Below are positions 25,597-35,292 of a stretch of DNA of 64,000 nucleotides, piece by piece. How positions within the stretch are numbered: the first letter of the stretch is position 1; the number at the start of each line of letters is the position of its first letter. The translations under genes were made by a program, and so were the position numbers. The stretch comes from Pseudoalteromonas ostreae (GTDB taxonomy: Bacteria > Pseudomonadota > Gammaproteobacteria > Enterobacterales > Alteromonadaceae), in NCBI RefSeq assembly GCF_018069805.1, contig NZ_JAGPYN010000013.1, forward strand, positions 62,001 through 126,000. Direction: 5' to 3'. The notes under the pieces were generated by a model. That model was not told the DNA's origin and ran no database searches. It saw only the letters and a list, made by a program, of their open reading frames with translations.

Positions 25597-26130
25597 ATGA
25601 AAGTAAAACAATTAATCGTATTAGGTGCTACTGCGTGTATTTCGTTTGGTGCAACAGCACATGCTGACTTTGACAAGAAGCTTCAATTACCTAAAAGCCA
25701 AGTCGCTAACTTGAAGTTTAAAAAGGCTGATTTTGGCTCTTACAAGATAGAGAAAGGCTTACGGCTAGTGCCTTCAAGTCTTGCTTCAGAAGAGTATGTA
25801 GTTATGCAAAAAGGTGAAATGTCAGTTGTTACTGTTGCAAACTCATCTGATGTCGTAACGAAAGGGACGTTAGTACGTAATATTTTAACGGACAATCTAA
25901 GTGCTTTATCCGGCAACCTTACTGTGCTTTTAAAAGAAGGTGTAAGCGCAAGCGATGCCGCTTCGGCCGCTGGGTTGAAAGTTGTATCTGTATTTCCTGG
26001 TACAAAGCTTGTTGTTTTAGCAGTCAATAATGGCCAAGATATTCAAATTGCAGCAAAGCAATTAAAAGTATCAGGTGTTGCTAAAGAGGCTAAAATAGAA
26101 GTATTAGAAACTATTTATACCGCGCAATAA
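25597..26130 (+). CDS. Exported partner of the kexin-like protease, probable external chaperone/propeptide
   Basis: 177 aa from the ATG at 25597, which has GAGG 9 bases upstream; ATG 25588 and GTG 25582 are in frame. A Sec signal (MKVKQLIVLGATACISFGATAHA) is followed by a mature domain. Its C-terminal 75 residues (NLTVLLKEGVSASDAASAAG, then VSVFPGTKLVVLAV and VKEAKIEVLETI) look like an alpha/beta I9-type propeptide fold. It is transcribed with the protease and ends in a terminator. In Aeromonas, a small ORF2 after the kexin-like ASP gene is a required chaperone, and I infer the same job here. Confidence 0.65.
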   Translation: MKVKQLIVLGATACISFGATAHADFDKKLQLPKSQVANLKFKKADFGSYKIEKGLRLVPSSLASEEYVVMQKGEMSVVTVANSSDVVTKGTLVRNILTDNLSALSGNLTVLLKEGVSASDAASAAGLKVVSVFPGTKLVVLAVNNGQDIQIAAKQLKVSGVAKEAKIEVLETIYTAQ

Positions 26131-26149
26131 GTATTTACAAATAATATGT

Positions 26150-26190
26150 AAAACCTCAGTTAGAACAGCTTTAACTGAGGTTTTATTTTT
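26150..26190 (+). terminator. Terminator of the protease-chaperone operon
   Basis: A perfect 13-bp stem (AAAACCTCAGTTA 26150-26162, TAACTGAGGTTTT 26172-26184) is followed by ATTTTTT. Confidence 0.92.
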
Positions 26191-26193
26191 TAG

Positions 26194-26664
26194 CTAGTCG
26201 TTTATATCAATATCAGCAAATATCATACCTCTGCGCATGCTCCTCGTTGCTAAGAAGACTTCACCTAGTAATGACATAAATGCACAAATAAGTAGTGCCA
26301 TTGCGCCAACAAAACAACTGCCGATAGAAACACCCAAATTAATAGATTGAATATGTGACAAAAATAACAGCATGACCACGGCGCAAACAAGTACCGCACT
26401 TAATACACTTAAACTAAAGGCAATATGGATACAGCGAGAGCGTTTCAGCAGTGCTCGTAGCTCGGTTGTTAGCGATGAATTAAATTCTTCATCGGTACTT
26501 ACCTTTAATTTTCGTTCAAGTTGACGAGCACGGTCGGTAATTCGGGCTAAGCGATTAGATAAAACCCCCAGCGTAGCAGCAATACCAGTAATTAAAAAAA
26601 CCGGCGCAACGGCTGTTTGGATTACTTTTGCCATTGTTAAAATATTTATAACATCAGAGTTCAT
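26194..26664 (-). CDS. DUF2721 family membrane protein
   Basis: 156 aa with one N-terminal and two later membrane segments. The ATLGVLSNRLARITDRARQLE stretch after the first helix is the signature of DUF2721 (PF11026). Function unknown. Inner membrane. It lies alone, convergent with the chaperone-like gene. Confidence 0.88.
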   Translation of the reverse strand: MNSDVINILTMAKVIQTAVAPVFLITGIAATLGVLSNRLARITDRARQLERKLKVSTDEEFNSSLTTELRALLKRSRCIHIAFSLSVLSAVLVCAVVMLLFLSHIQSINLGVSIGSCFVGAMALLICAFMSLLGEVFLATRSMRRGMIFADIDIND

Positions 26665-26897
26665 TGTTTTCCTTTTGGGTATAGTGGTGGGTTTTAAATA
26701 TTCTGTTTACAAATATTTACATTCTATTCTTGTATTTTTTATTTTAAAAACAAGTGGTTGATAATTTTGTTTGTTTTTTGTTGTTTTCATGTAATCAAGT
26801 TGTTGTCATTTTTGGTGTTTAGGTTCTATATTAGTCTCGCACTTAATTTATGATCATCAATAAATACAATAATACATAACATATCCTAGGGGAAATC
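26665..26897. other. AT-rich promoter region
   Basis: 233 bp between divergent genes, with long T and A runs. It should carry the promoter of the large protease; GGGGAAATC ends 0-8 bases before its ATG as the ribosome site. I see no other feature. Confidence 0.4.
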
Positions 26898-29800
26898 ATG
26901 TCTAAGAATCTAATCAAAAGAACGGCGGTTGCAACCGCTGTAACAAGTATCTTAGTTGCAGGTGCTGTAAATGCAAATACTATAAATAACAGCGCACTTA
27001 AGAATACTAGCTACACACCAGTATCACAGACCGATATTGTTAATAAAAATCAACCATCAGCATACCTTGTTGTTTTAAAGGCAAAAACAGCAGCTGATAT
27101 GATGGAGCAAGGTGCCTATAATGTTTCTGATGCTCGTCAAAGTTATGACCAAGTAGCAACGTTACAAAGCCAAGTTCAAGATAAGTTATTTACTCTTGAT
27201 AGTAATGTAAAAGTACTTGGTTCTACTAAAATTTTGGCACCGACGTTAATTGTTCAAGCAAGTCAAGGTGCGCTAGATCGAATTGCAAAAGACTCACGCG
27301 TAGAGCGTGTTTTACCTATGTTTGATTACGACCTTCATGTTGCAGCAACCGCTGACTACATCAAAGCGTCACCATTAGTAACAAATAGTACAGTAACAGG
27401 TGCAACGCAAACTGTTGCTGTACTAGATACAGGCATTGATTATACACATAAGATTTTTGGTGGTGAAGGAACCGTTGAAGCTTATGAGGCAGCTCAAGCA
27501 GATCCAGCAGCAGTGAGTTGGCCACAAGGTCAAGTTATGGGTGGTCATGACTTCATACGTAATGATGCTGACCCAATTGAAAATGATCCAGTCACTCCTA
27601 CAAAAGAAGATGCACCAACTAGCCATGGTACATCTGTATCTCACTCTGTAACTGGTATTGCACCAGCGGTGGAGCTATACGTGTATTCAGTGTGTGGCGG
27701 CGGTTGTCCAAGTAAAGCACAGGTTTCGGCATTAGAAGCCGCTATGGATCCAAATGGTGATGGTGACTCAGAAGATCGAGTTGATGTCATCAATATGTCT
27801 TTAGGTGGAGAGTTTGGTGACACATACATCGGTGGTGGTGTGCAGTTTTTAATTCAAAAAGCGGTTGAGAGTGGTGTAAGCGTTGTTATTTCTGCCGGTA
27901 ATGATGGTGATAACCCATTCCGCATTGGTGGTCCTTCTACAACACCAAACGCATTATCTGTTGGCGCGATGACGCACCCTGCAAATGATGTTGGCATTGC
28001 GTCAGGCACAATTGAAGGCGCAGCGACCACAATTCAGCCGTCAGATTTTGGTCCACAAACTGCGTTTGTAATGACAGATGCTGATGCTGAAGTTGTTTAT
28101 CCTGAAGAAAACCAAAATGGCTGTGTGGCATTCTCTGCTGAAACTGACTTTACTGGCAAAGCGGTAATTATCGACCGTGGTAGCTGTGATTTCACTAAAA
28201 AAGTATTAAACGCTCAAGCTAATGGTGCTAAGTTTGTATTTGTAGCAAATAATGTTGATGATGGTACGCCGGCTTTAATGGGTGGCTTTAATGCCGCAGT
28301 AACAATTCCTAATGTCGGTATTAACTTTGCTGCAGGGGCAGCAATGAAAGCGGCTTTAGCAGCAGATGAAATGCCAACATATACTATCACTATTGAGCGT
28401 AAAGTTGCTGCGGGTGCAGTTGCACCATTCTCATCTCGTGGTCCATCAATGGATGGTTTATTAAAACCTGAAATTACAGCCCCAGGTACTGATATTATGG
28501 TAGCGGCAACGGGCACACAAGATCAGTTAGCTCCAGCCACAGGTACTTCGTTCTCAGGTCCGATTACTGCTGGTGCTGTTGCATTAGTTCGTGAAGCGCA
28601 TCCTGATCGTACTGCACTTGAAATTAAAGCGACCATCATGAATGCGGCTGATTTAAACGTAACCGTAGATCCTATTAGTATTAACCCAGATTCACCACTT
28701 GCACCAATTAGTTCCATTGGTGCAGGCTTAGTGAATGTTGATAAAGCGGTTAGTTTACCTGTTGCTGCATGGGTTGAAGATGAAAAGTATGAAACTAAAC
28801 AGGCTGCGTTATCGTTCGGTTTAGAGCGCATGACAGAAACAACCAGCTTTACAAAAACAGTGACGCTGAAAAACTTCTCTGATGCAGACAAAACATATGA
28901 CCTTCGTATTGAAGAGCGTTATATGAATGATGTAGATACAGGTGCTGTTAGCTTTGATATTCCTGGGAGCGTAACTGTTGCGGCAAATACGGTAACAACA
29001 TTCGAAGTAACCATGACAGTTGATCCATCTAAACTACATGAATGGACATTAGAAAACCCATTTAACCAAGAGGATTTAGCAGCTCGTAGTCCGTCACTGA
29101 CTATGGCTGAATTTGATGGTGCATTGGTATTTGATGATACTTCAACAGCCGATACAGATCACGACTTACACATTGTTTATCATGCATTACCTAAGGCTGG
29201 CGCTGAGTTAGAATTCTCTTTTGAAGATATTGATGGTTCTACGCAGTTAGTTGTTGAGAACGTTGGTGCACTGGCTGTAGAACCAACTTCTGAGCAGGTC
29301 GTTGCAACTAGCCCTGAAAATACAGGGATAGATTTTGATATTCTTAGCACTACATTTGCCGCTAATACATCAAAAACATGTGATTCAGGAGTGTTTATTA
29401 CCTCTTCAATTCAATTACGAGATGAAATTACCCATATGCGTCAAGTCGGTGTTCGTATGAACCTCGATATTGATAATGACGGTGTTTATGATCACTTTAT
29501 GATGAATCTTAATGATGTTGGCCGTACAGCAGAAATAGCTGGGCGCAGCCGTACATTAATTGGTGAAATTGATGCCGCGGGTGAGGATGTGTGGCTGTGG
29601 GGTACACCGATGTATCATGCTGCTGGCGAAGATACAGTGACCTTCTCTGGATGTAGTAATCTGTTAGGATTAGATGCGAACATGTTGGGAGGCACAATTA
29701 ACATTGCAGCTTCTGTTGGTTACCCAAGTTATCAGGCTGGTGTATTTTTCGAAACAGATAGTGCAGCTGGTTCTACTGTGTTTACAGCGAACCCTGCAGT

Positions 29801-30953
29801 AACAATGTATGCGACTGATAGCGTAGATAATGCAATCACTAAACTAGAACCAGGTCAAAAAGCCATTGTAAAATCTAGAGGTGCGTTTGCTCTTACATCA
29901 CCTGCAGCAACGAAGGTTTATTTATCTGCGCCACGAGATATTTCTGGTGCACCTAAAGTACCTAACCTAGTAATTGAAGATTTTGCAATCGACGAAACAA
30001 TGCTAACAGGTTTAACCATTGGCACAATCAAACTAGATGCAGAAGCTGCACTTGATATTGCTTATTTTGAAACTATGAGTATGTCGGCACCAGGTCTTAT
30101 TGTTGATGCTGATACTGGTGATATCATTGTTGATAACACTGATTTAATTGATTCAGACGCTGGTCTTAAAGAAATTACAATTACAGTAAAAGCTGTTGAC
30201 GTTATTGGTACTGAGTCTGCGCCAGTAACATTTACTGTAACAATCAATAACGTAGCTGATGAACTCCCAGTTGTTGCTGAAGGTCAAAAATTCAACGTGA
30301 TTGAATCTGCAGCGGAAGGTACGGTTATTGGTAAGCTAGCTGCGGAGCTTTTCGAAAGTTCAGCAACGATGATTGTTTCAGGCAGTGTTAAAGGTTCAGA
30401 CGTAATTGCAATTAATGAAATGGGTGAATTGGTCGTTACTGGTAACCTAAATCATTATGCAATGCCTACACTTGAGTTAGAAGTTATGCTAACTGATGAT
30501 AGCGGTTTAGAGTCTGCACCTGTGACTGTAATGCTTAACGTGGAAATTGATCCTAATTCACATGCACCGATGATTGAGATGAATCAGCGTTTCAGAATTG
30601 ACGAAAATGTAGCATTAGGAACAGTAATAGGGACTTTGGCATTCTCGGACCCTGATTCTGATGTATCACCAGTTGAACGCTTTATTGTATCGGGTAGTCA
30701 TTTAGTTTCAGTAAATGCAGATGGAACAATTGTTACAGCTAGCGAAATTGATTACGAATTTGACCGTGAAATCGTATTCAGTGTTCAAGCTGAAGATAGC
30801 AAAGGCTATGTGTCTAAAGTAGTGAGTGTTGTTGTTGGTGTTAACAATCTACGTGCGAACGATGATGACGACAATGATAACTCTGGTTCACTAGCATGGT
30901 TAACGCTTCTTGCAGCACCATTTGCATTTATGCGCCGCCGTAAACAAAAGTAA
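26898..30953 (+). CDS. Large secreted S8 serine protease with PA domain and GlyGly-CTERM-like tail
   Basis: 1351 aa. In order: a Sec signal peptide (1-26), an I9 inhibitor propeptide (about 52-150, starting SAYLVVLKAK), and the S8 domain with D177, H243, N335 and S551 (ATGTSFSG). A PA domain is inserted at about 370-500, followed by Fn3-like and cadherin-like repeats to about 1310. The C-terminus is an acidic linker DDDDNDNSGS, a hydrophobic helix and RRRKQK. That tail resembles GlyGly-CTERM, the rhombosortase and type II secretion surface-sorting signal. The protease is likely released or displayed outside for protein degradation. Monocistronic. Confidence 0.9.
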   Translation: MSKNLIKRTAVATAVTSILVAGAVNANTINNSALKNTSYTPVSQTDIVNKNQPSAYLVVLKAKTAADMMEQGAYNVSDARQSYDQVATLQSQVQDKLFTLDSNVKVLGSTKILAPTLIVQASQGALDRIAKDSRVERVLPMFDYDLHVAATADYIKASPLVTNSTVTGATQTVAVLDTGIDYTHKIFGGEGTVEAYEAAQADPAAVSWPQGQVMGGHDFIRNDADPIENDPVTPTKEDAPTSHGTSVSHSVTGIAPAVELYVYSVCGGGCPSKAQVSALEAAMDPNGDGDSEDRVDVINMSLGGEFGDTYIGGGVQFLIQKAVESGVSVVISAGNDGDNPFRIGGPSTTPNALSVGAMTHPANDVGIASGTIEGAATTIQPSDFGPQTAFVMTDADAEVVYPEENQNGCVAFSAETDFTGKAVIIDRGSCDFTKKVLNAQANGAKFVFVANNVDDGTPALMGGFNAAVTIPNVGINFAAGAAMKAALAADEMPTYTITIERKVAAGAVAPFSSRGPSMDGLLKPEITAPGTDIMVAATGTQDQLAPATGTSFSGPITAGAVALVREAHPDRTALEIKATIMNAADLNVTVDPISINPDSPLAPISSIGAGLVNVDKAVSLPVAAWVEDEKYETKQAALSFGLERMTETTSFTKTVTLKNFSDADKTYDLRIEERYMNDVDTGAVSFDIPGSVTVAANTVTTFEVTMTVDPSKLHEWTLENPFNQEDLAARSPSLTMAEFDGALVFDDTSTADTDHDLHIVYHALPKAGAELEFSFEDIDGSTQLVVENVGALAVEPTSEQVVATSPENTGIDFDILSTTFAANTSKTCDSGVFITSSIQLRDEITHMRQVGVRMNLDIDNDGVYDHFMMNLNDVGRTAEIAGRSRTLIGEIDAAGEDVWLWGTPMYHAAGEDTVTFSGCSNLLGLDANMLGGTINIAASVGYPSYQAGVFFETDSAAGSTVFTANPAVTMYATDSVDNAITKLEPGQKAIVKSRGAFALTSPAATKVYLSAPRDISGAPKVPNLVIEDFAIDETMLTGLTIGTIKLDAEAALDIAYFETMSMSAPGLIVDADTGDIIVDNTDLIDSDAGLKEITITVKAVDVIGTESAPVTFTVTINNVADELPVVAEGQKFNVIESAAEGTVIGKLAAELFESSATMIVSGSVKGSDVIAINEMGELVVTGNLNHYAMPTLELEVMLTDDSGLESAPVTVMLNVEIDPNSHAPMIEMNQRFRIDENVALGTVIGTLAFSDPDSDVSPVERFIVSGSHLVSVNADGTIVTASEIDYEFDREIVFSVQAEDSKGYVSKVVSVVVGVNNLRANDDDDNDNSGSLAWLTLLAAPFAFMRRRKQK

Positions 30954-31010
30954 TTGATTGTTTAGTTAGTCATTTTAATTATCAGTGACTAACCAGCAAA
31001 GTTAATCAAA

Positions 31011-31037
31011 CAAAGGGAGCTTAGGCTCCCTTTTTAC
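31011..31037 (+). terminator. Terminator of the large protease gene
   Basis: Stem AAAGGGAGC (31012-31020) / GCTCCCTTT (31025-31033) is followed by TT. Confidence 0.88.
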
Positions 31038-31121
31038 ATTGCTTTACAAACTAATATAGGTAATCAACAGCTAGTTAGATATATTGCTAGGAGTGGAAAA
31101 ATAATAACTCTAGGGAATACA

Positions 31122-33302
31122 ATGAAAACATGTCAATCATTTGCGTTAGCGGCTTTGTCGTTAGCTATTTTAGTGGGCTGTAATAAAGCCCCAGAACAAA
31201 ATAATATAAAATCCGAGGCTGTACAGAGTGAAGCTGCAGTGGTTAATGTAACTGCACCGATAGCCAATAAGATCCCCTTCGAAATGACTATTCATGGTGA
31301 TACGCGTACCGATAATTACTATTGGATACGTGACGATGAACGAAAAGATGCAGCTGTCATAGCACACCTTAATGCAGAAAATACCTATACTGATGCGATG
31401 CTAAAGCATACTAAAGCTTTACAAACTACTTTGTTCGAAGAGTTAAAAGGGCGCATTCAAAAAGATGATGACTCCGTGCCAACTAAAAGTGGCGATTATT
31501 ATTATTCATCGCAAACGCGAGGGGATAATGAATACCCGACGTATGTTCGCAGTAGCGATGATAAAGGCACTGATCAACACGTTATATTAGATGTAAATGA
31601 GTTGGCAAAAGGCCATGACTATTTCGCGGCAACAGGTTTATCTGTCAGCCCAAATGGTCACTTATTAGCATATGGTGAAGACACGGTAAGTCGACGTATC
31701 TACTCTATTTTAGTGAAAGATTTAAAGACCGGTAAATTACTAGAAGATAAGCTCGAAGGGACCGATGGTGATATCGTCTGGGCGAATGATAATAAAACTT
31801 TTTATTACATTAAAAAAGACTTACAGACATTGTTAGGTTATCAGGTTTATCGCCATACGTTAGGTACGTCACAAGCACAAGATGAGTTAGTGTACGAAGA
31901 GACTAACACAAGTTATTTCACTGGCCTTGGTAAGAGTAAAGACAAACAAGAAATTTATATTTGGCATGGCAGTACCACGGCTGCTGGTGTATCGGTAATT
32001 GATGCTAATGACGTCAAGGCACAGCCAAAGCGCTTAATTGAACGTGAAGAAAACCTAGAATATGACATTGCTAAACTCGGTGATACTTATTACATAGTCA
32101 CTAACCTTAACGCAGTAAACTTTCAGTTAATGACGGTGGATAAAGATAAAGCGCACGACACTGCGAATTGGCAAACACTGATCGCCGCGCGTGATGATAT
32201 TAAGCTTGAAGGCATCGATTTGTTCACTAACCATTTAGTGTATAAAGAGCGTGAAATGGGGCAATCTCGTTTAACGATACGCAATTTAAAGTCGGGTGAT
32301 GAACAGCAGCTGAGCTTTAATGACAGCAGTTATAGGATTGCTACATACGGTAATAATGAACTCGATAATCAAAACTTACGTGTTTATTATACGAGTATGA
32401 CCACACCCGCTAGCAGCTATGACATTGACTTAAATACAGGTGGTAAAACATTACTTAAACAGCAACAAATACTTGGCGAGTTTAATGCCGATAATTATGC
32501 ATCGGAGCGACTATTTATTACTGCGCGAGATGGCGTAAAAGTACCGGTGAGTTTAGTTTATCGCAAAGATAAATTCAAAAAAGATGGCACTAATCCATTG
32601 TTACAATATGGCTATGGGTCGTATGGGGCAACCATGGATCCAAGTTTCTCAAGCGGTCGTTTAAGCTTACTAGATCGTGGTTTTGTGTTTGCGATAGCGC
32701 ATATACGCGGTTCACAAATGCTGGGTCGTCCTTGGTATGAAGATGGCAAGCTACTCAATAAAAAGAATACTTTTAATGACTTTGTTGATGTAACCAAAGG
32801 CTTAGTTACCCAGCAGTATGGCGCGCAAGAAAAAATATTCGCGATGGGCGGCAGTGCGGGCGGCTTATTAATGGGCGCTGTGGCAAACCAAGCACCAGAG
32901 CTTTATCAGGGGATGGTTGCGGCTGTGCCATTTGTTGATGTAGTGACCACTATGTTAGATGCGAGCTTACCATTAACAACCAACGAGTATGGCGAGTGGG
33001 GCAACCCAAATGACAAACTATATTATGACTATATGCTGTCGTACTCACCGTACGATCAAGTGAGTAAACAAGCGTATCCAAATATGCTGGTCACCACGGG
33101 CCTGCATGATTCTCAAGTGCAATATTTTGAACCAGCAAAATGGGTTGCAAAATTACGTGAGTTTAAAACCGATGATAATAAATTACTGTTTAAAATTGAT
33201 ATGGAAGCAGGCCATGGCGGCGCATCTGGGCGTTTTAAAAGCCTTCAAGATACAGCTCTAAATTATGCATTTATCTTAGATTTAGCAGGTATTAAAAAAT
33301 AA
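31122..33302 (+). CDS. S9 family prolyl oligopeptidase / oligopeptidase B-like lipoprotein
   Basis: 726 aa. The lipobox LVGC (Cys 20) marks an exported lipoprotein, unlike cytoplasmic E. coli PtrB. The N-terminal beta-propeller (to about 440) covers an alpha/beta-hydrolase domain with S578 (GGSAGGLLMG), D663 (GLHDSQVQYFEPAKW) and H698 (EAGHGGASGRF), matching oligopeptidase B. It would cleave short peptides, often after basic or proline residues, in the periplasm, downstream of the S8 proteases. It has its own promoter region and terminator. Confidence 0.92.
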   Translation: MKTCQSFALAALSLAILVGCNKAPEQNNIKSEAVQSEAAVVNVTAPIANKIPFEMTIHGDTRTDNYYWIRDDERKDAAVIAHLNAENTYTDAMLKHTKALQTTLFEELKGRIQKDDDSVPTKSGDYYYSSQTRGDNEYPTYVRSSDDKGTDQHVILDVNELAKGHDYFAATGLSVSPNGHLLAYGEDTVSRRIYSILVKDLKTGKLLEDKLEGTDGDIVWANDNKTFYYIKKDLQTLLGYQVYRHTLGTSQAQDELVYEETNTSYFTGLGKSKDKQEIYIWHGSTTAAGVSVIDANDVKAQPKRLIEREENLEYDIAKLGDTYYIVTNLNAVNFQLMTVDKDKAHDTANWQTLIAARDDIKLEGIDLFTNHLVYKEREMGQSRLTIRNLKSGDEQQLSFNDSSYRIATYGNNELDNQNLRVYYTSMTTPASSYDIDLNTGGKTLLKQQQILGEFNADNYASERLFITARDGVKVPVSLVYRKDKFKKDGTNPLLQYGYGSYGATMDPSFSSGRLSLLDRGFVFAIAHIRGSQMLGRPWYEDGKLLNKKNTFNDFVDVTKGLVTQQYGAQEKIFAMGGSAGGLLMGAVANQAPELYQGMVAAVPFVDVVTTMLDASLPLTTNEYGEWGNPNDKLYYDYMLSYSPYDQVSKQAYPNMLVTTGLHDSQVQYFEPAKWVAKLREFKTDDNKLLFKIDMEAGHGGASGRFKSLQDTALNYAFILDLAGIKK

Positions 33303-33323
33303 AGCGCGCTTTAAGCAATACGA

Positions 33324-33358
33324 AAAAAGGTGTGACTTAGGTTACGCCTTTCTTTTTA
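33324..33358 (+). terminator. Terminator-like hairpin after the S9 peptidase
   Basis: AAAGGTGTGAC and GTTACGCCTTT pair with two mismatches around TTAG, followed by CTTTTT. Confidence 0.6.
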
Positions 33359-33485
33359 TCTAAATTGAGTGTTGTGGTTCAGCTCACTTGCTCTAACTTA
33401 GCAGCTTCGACGACACTGATTAAAATATAGACATTAAGACTGAAAAAGGTCAGCATATAGGTATTAACAAAATAAGGAAATGGTA

Positions 33486-33857
33486 ATGGAAGATAATCAA
33501 CAAGTTGAACCAGCTATAACGAGTAAAGATGAGCGTATGTGGGCGATGTTATGTCATTTAAGCGCATTAGCCGGATTTATTATACCTATGGGTAGTATCA
33601 TCGGTCCGCTGATTGTCTGGTTAATAAAAAAAGACGAAATGCCATTAGTGGCTGAACATGGGCGTAAATCGCTTAACTTTCAAATCACTATGTTCATAGC
33701 ATATATAGTGTGTTTGATTTTGATGTTTGCAGTTATCGGGGTAATTCTATTACCTATAGTCGCTATTTTCTCGTTTATTATGGTGGTGATTGGCGCAATC
33801 AAAACTAATGACGGTAAAGAGTTTAACTACCCATTTAGCTTACAATTGATAAAATAA
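33486..33857 (+). CDS. DUF4870 (Tic20-like) membrane protein
   Basis: 123 aa from the ATG at 33486, because AAGGAA lies 8 bases upstream; the in-frame ATG at 33480 is too close to it. DERMWAMLCHLSALAGFIIP, the VAEHGRKSLNFQI segment and three to four membrane helices match DUF4870. Function unknown. Single gene with a terminator. Confidence 0.88.
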   Translation: MEDNQQVEPAITSKDERMWAMLCHLSALAGFIIPMGSIIGPLIVWLIKKDEMPLVAEHGRKSLNFQITMFIAYIVCLILMFAVIGVILLPIVAIFSFIMVVIGAIKTNDGKEFNYPFSLQLIK

Positions 33858-33876
33858 ACTACTCTTCATTTTTATC

Positions 33877-33902
33877 AAACCCAGCAAATGCTGGGTTTTT
33901 TA
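33877..33902 (+). terminator. Terminator after the DUF4870 gene
   Basis: CCCAGCA (33880-33886) / TGCTGGG (33889-33895) with A and T flanks gives a strong intrinsic terminator. Confidence 0.9.
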
Positions 33903-33923
33903 TATGCATTAATAAAGGCTTAG

Positions 33924-34358
33924 ATGGCTTATTTAACTCTGTTCTTTACTGCGTTTATTTCGGCAACATTATTGCCAAGCTCATCAGAAGTGGTACTCAC
34001 AGCAATGGTGACCAAAGGAGAATATTTACTTTGGTTGTTATGGCTCAGTGCCACAGTTGGTAACGTACTAGGTAGTTGCGTTAATTACTGGTTAGGCACG
34101 CAAGTCATACGTTTTAAGGATCGTAAGTGGTTTCCCGTGTCGCAGGAAAGTATCGATAAGGCTGCAGAGCGCTTTGAAAAGTACGGTGTTTATAGCCTGT
34201 TGTTGGCATGGCTACCAATTATTGGTGATCCGCTAACAGTTGTAGGAGGCATTTTTAAAGTGCGCTGGTGGACATTTTTATGGCTGGTTACCCTTGGCAA
34301 AGGCGCACGTTACTTGCTTGTACTAGCCTTTGCCGTTGGGCTGGATCAGTTGCTTTAA
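33924..34358 (+). CDS. yqaA: YqaA-family (DedA/SNARE-associated-like) membrane protein
   Basis: 144 aa, about four hydrophobic segments. LPSSSEVVL near the start, GNVLGSCVNYWLG and LLAWLPIIGDPLTVVGG are typical of the small YqaA branch of the DedA-like (VTT domain) family. It is thought to act in lipid or membrane homeostasis. Its 3' end overlaps folX (opposite strand) by 4 bases. Confidence 0.88.
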   Translation: MAYLTLFFTAFISATLLPSSSEVVLTAMVTKGEYLLWLLWLSATVGNVLGSCVNYWLGTQVIRFKDRKWFPVSQESIDKAAERFEKYGVYSLLLAWLPIIGDPLTVVGGIFKVRWWTFLWLVTLGKGARYLLVLAFAVGLDQLL

Positions 34359-34714
34359 GCTTTACTCCAATCGAGTGTTAGCGATACTGAATCCGCAAAA
34401 CGCAAAGCGTGAGGTTTATCAACTCGCACTTTTGCATAATTCACGCTGCTATGGCTATGGCAAACACTGAGTATTTCTGCCACTAGTTTTTCAAGCAATA
34501 AAAAGTGACCTTGCTCAACAATACTAATCACTTCTTTGGTGATCACTTTATAATTAAGTGCTTGTTCAACTTGATCCGTTTCACAGGCTTGCTCAGCAGG
34601 ATAGTGAATTTCTAAATTGATCACTACATCCTGCTTCTTCTCACGTTCATCGGGATTAAAGCCAATAAAAGTGCGCAGCCGTAAGTTAGTTACATGGATA
34701 ATTGCATTGGCCAT
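34355..34714 (-). CDS. folX: Dihydroneopterin triphosphate 2'-epimerase
   Basis: 119 aa, tunnelling fold. IIHVTNLRLRTFIGFNPDEREKKQ is close to E. coli FolX, as are INLEIHYPAEQA, LNYKVITK and LLEKLVAEIL. FolX epimerises dihydroneopterin triphosphate to the monapterin form. It follows folE by 4 bases, placing it last in folM-folE-folX, a tetrahydromonapterin operon. Confidence 0.92.
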   Translation of the reverse strand: MANAIIHVTNLRLRTFIGFNPDEREKKQDVVINLEIHYPAEQACETDQVEQALNYKVITKEVISIVEQGHFLLLEKLVAEILSVCHSHSSVNYAKVRVDKPHALRFADSVSLTLDWSKA

Positions 34715-34718
34715 AGGA

Positions 34719-35273
34719 TTAGCCTTTTACAAGTTGTAAAAACTCATTGCGGGTTTTTGGATCGGCTCTGAAGTTACCTAGCATTACCGATGTACGCATA
34801 CTTGAGTTTTGTTTTTCAACCCCGCGCATCATCATGCACATATGTTTTGCTTCCACTATCACACCTACGCCTTTGGCACCGGTGACTTCTTCAACCGCTT
34901 TAGCGATTTGATGAGTCAGTTGTTCTTGAATTTGAAAGCGGCGTGCAAACATATCAACAATACGCGCAAATTTAGATAACCCCAGCACTTTTCCGTTAGG
35001 AATATAAGCAATATGACAACGCCCTACAAATGGTAATAAATGATGTTCACACATCGAATAAAGCTCTATATCTTGAATTAAAACCATGTCATCTGCATCA
35101 GAAGTAAATACCGCATTATTGGTAATTTCCTCTAATGTTTGACGATAGCCTTTGGTCAAATATTCCATCGCTTTGGCGGCGCGTTTTGGCGTGTCTAATA
35201 GGCCTTCACGTTGTGGATCTTCACCTACAGCAGTAATAATTTCATGGTAACTATTTTTTAATTGATCGTGCAT
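34719..35273 (-). CDS. folE: GTP cyclohydrolase I
   Basis: 184 aa, the short bacterial form. The zinc and catalytic residues are in [12 protein letters not shown] (C75, H77, H78) and KHMCMMMRG (second zinc Cys, about 146). It converts GTP to dihydroneopterin triphosphate, the substrate of FolX and of folate synthesis. It sits between folM and folX, 19 bases after folM, so this copy is probably dedicated to monapterin. Confidence 0.95.
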   Translation of the reverse strand: MHDQLKNSYHEIITAVGEDPQREGLLDTPKRAAKAMEYLTKGYRQTLEEITNNAVFTSDADDMVLIQDIELYSMCEHHLLPFVGRCHIAYIPNGKVLGLSKFARIVDMFARRFQIQEQLTHQIAKAVEEVTGAKGVGVIVEAKHMCMMMRGVEKQNSSMRTSVMLGNFRADPKTRNEFLQLVKG

Positions 35274-35292
35274 AAATTTCTCGATTAATCCG

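Noticed and set aside
28214-28891. Long antisense frames within the large S8 protease gene
   Set aside because: They mirror the codon pattern of the plus-strand gene, have no ribosome site and show no domain.
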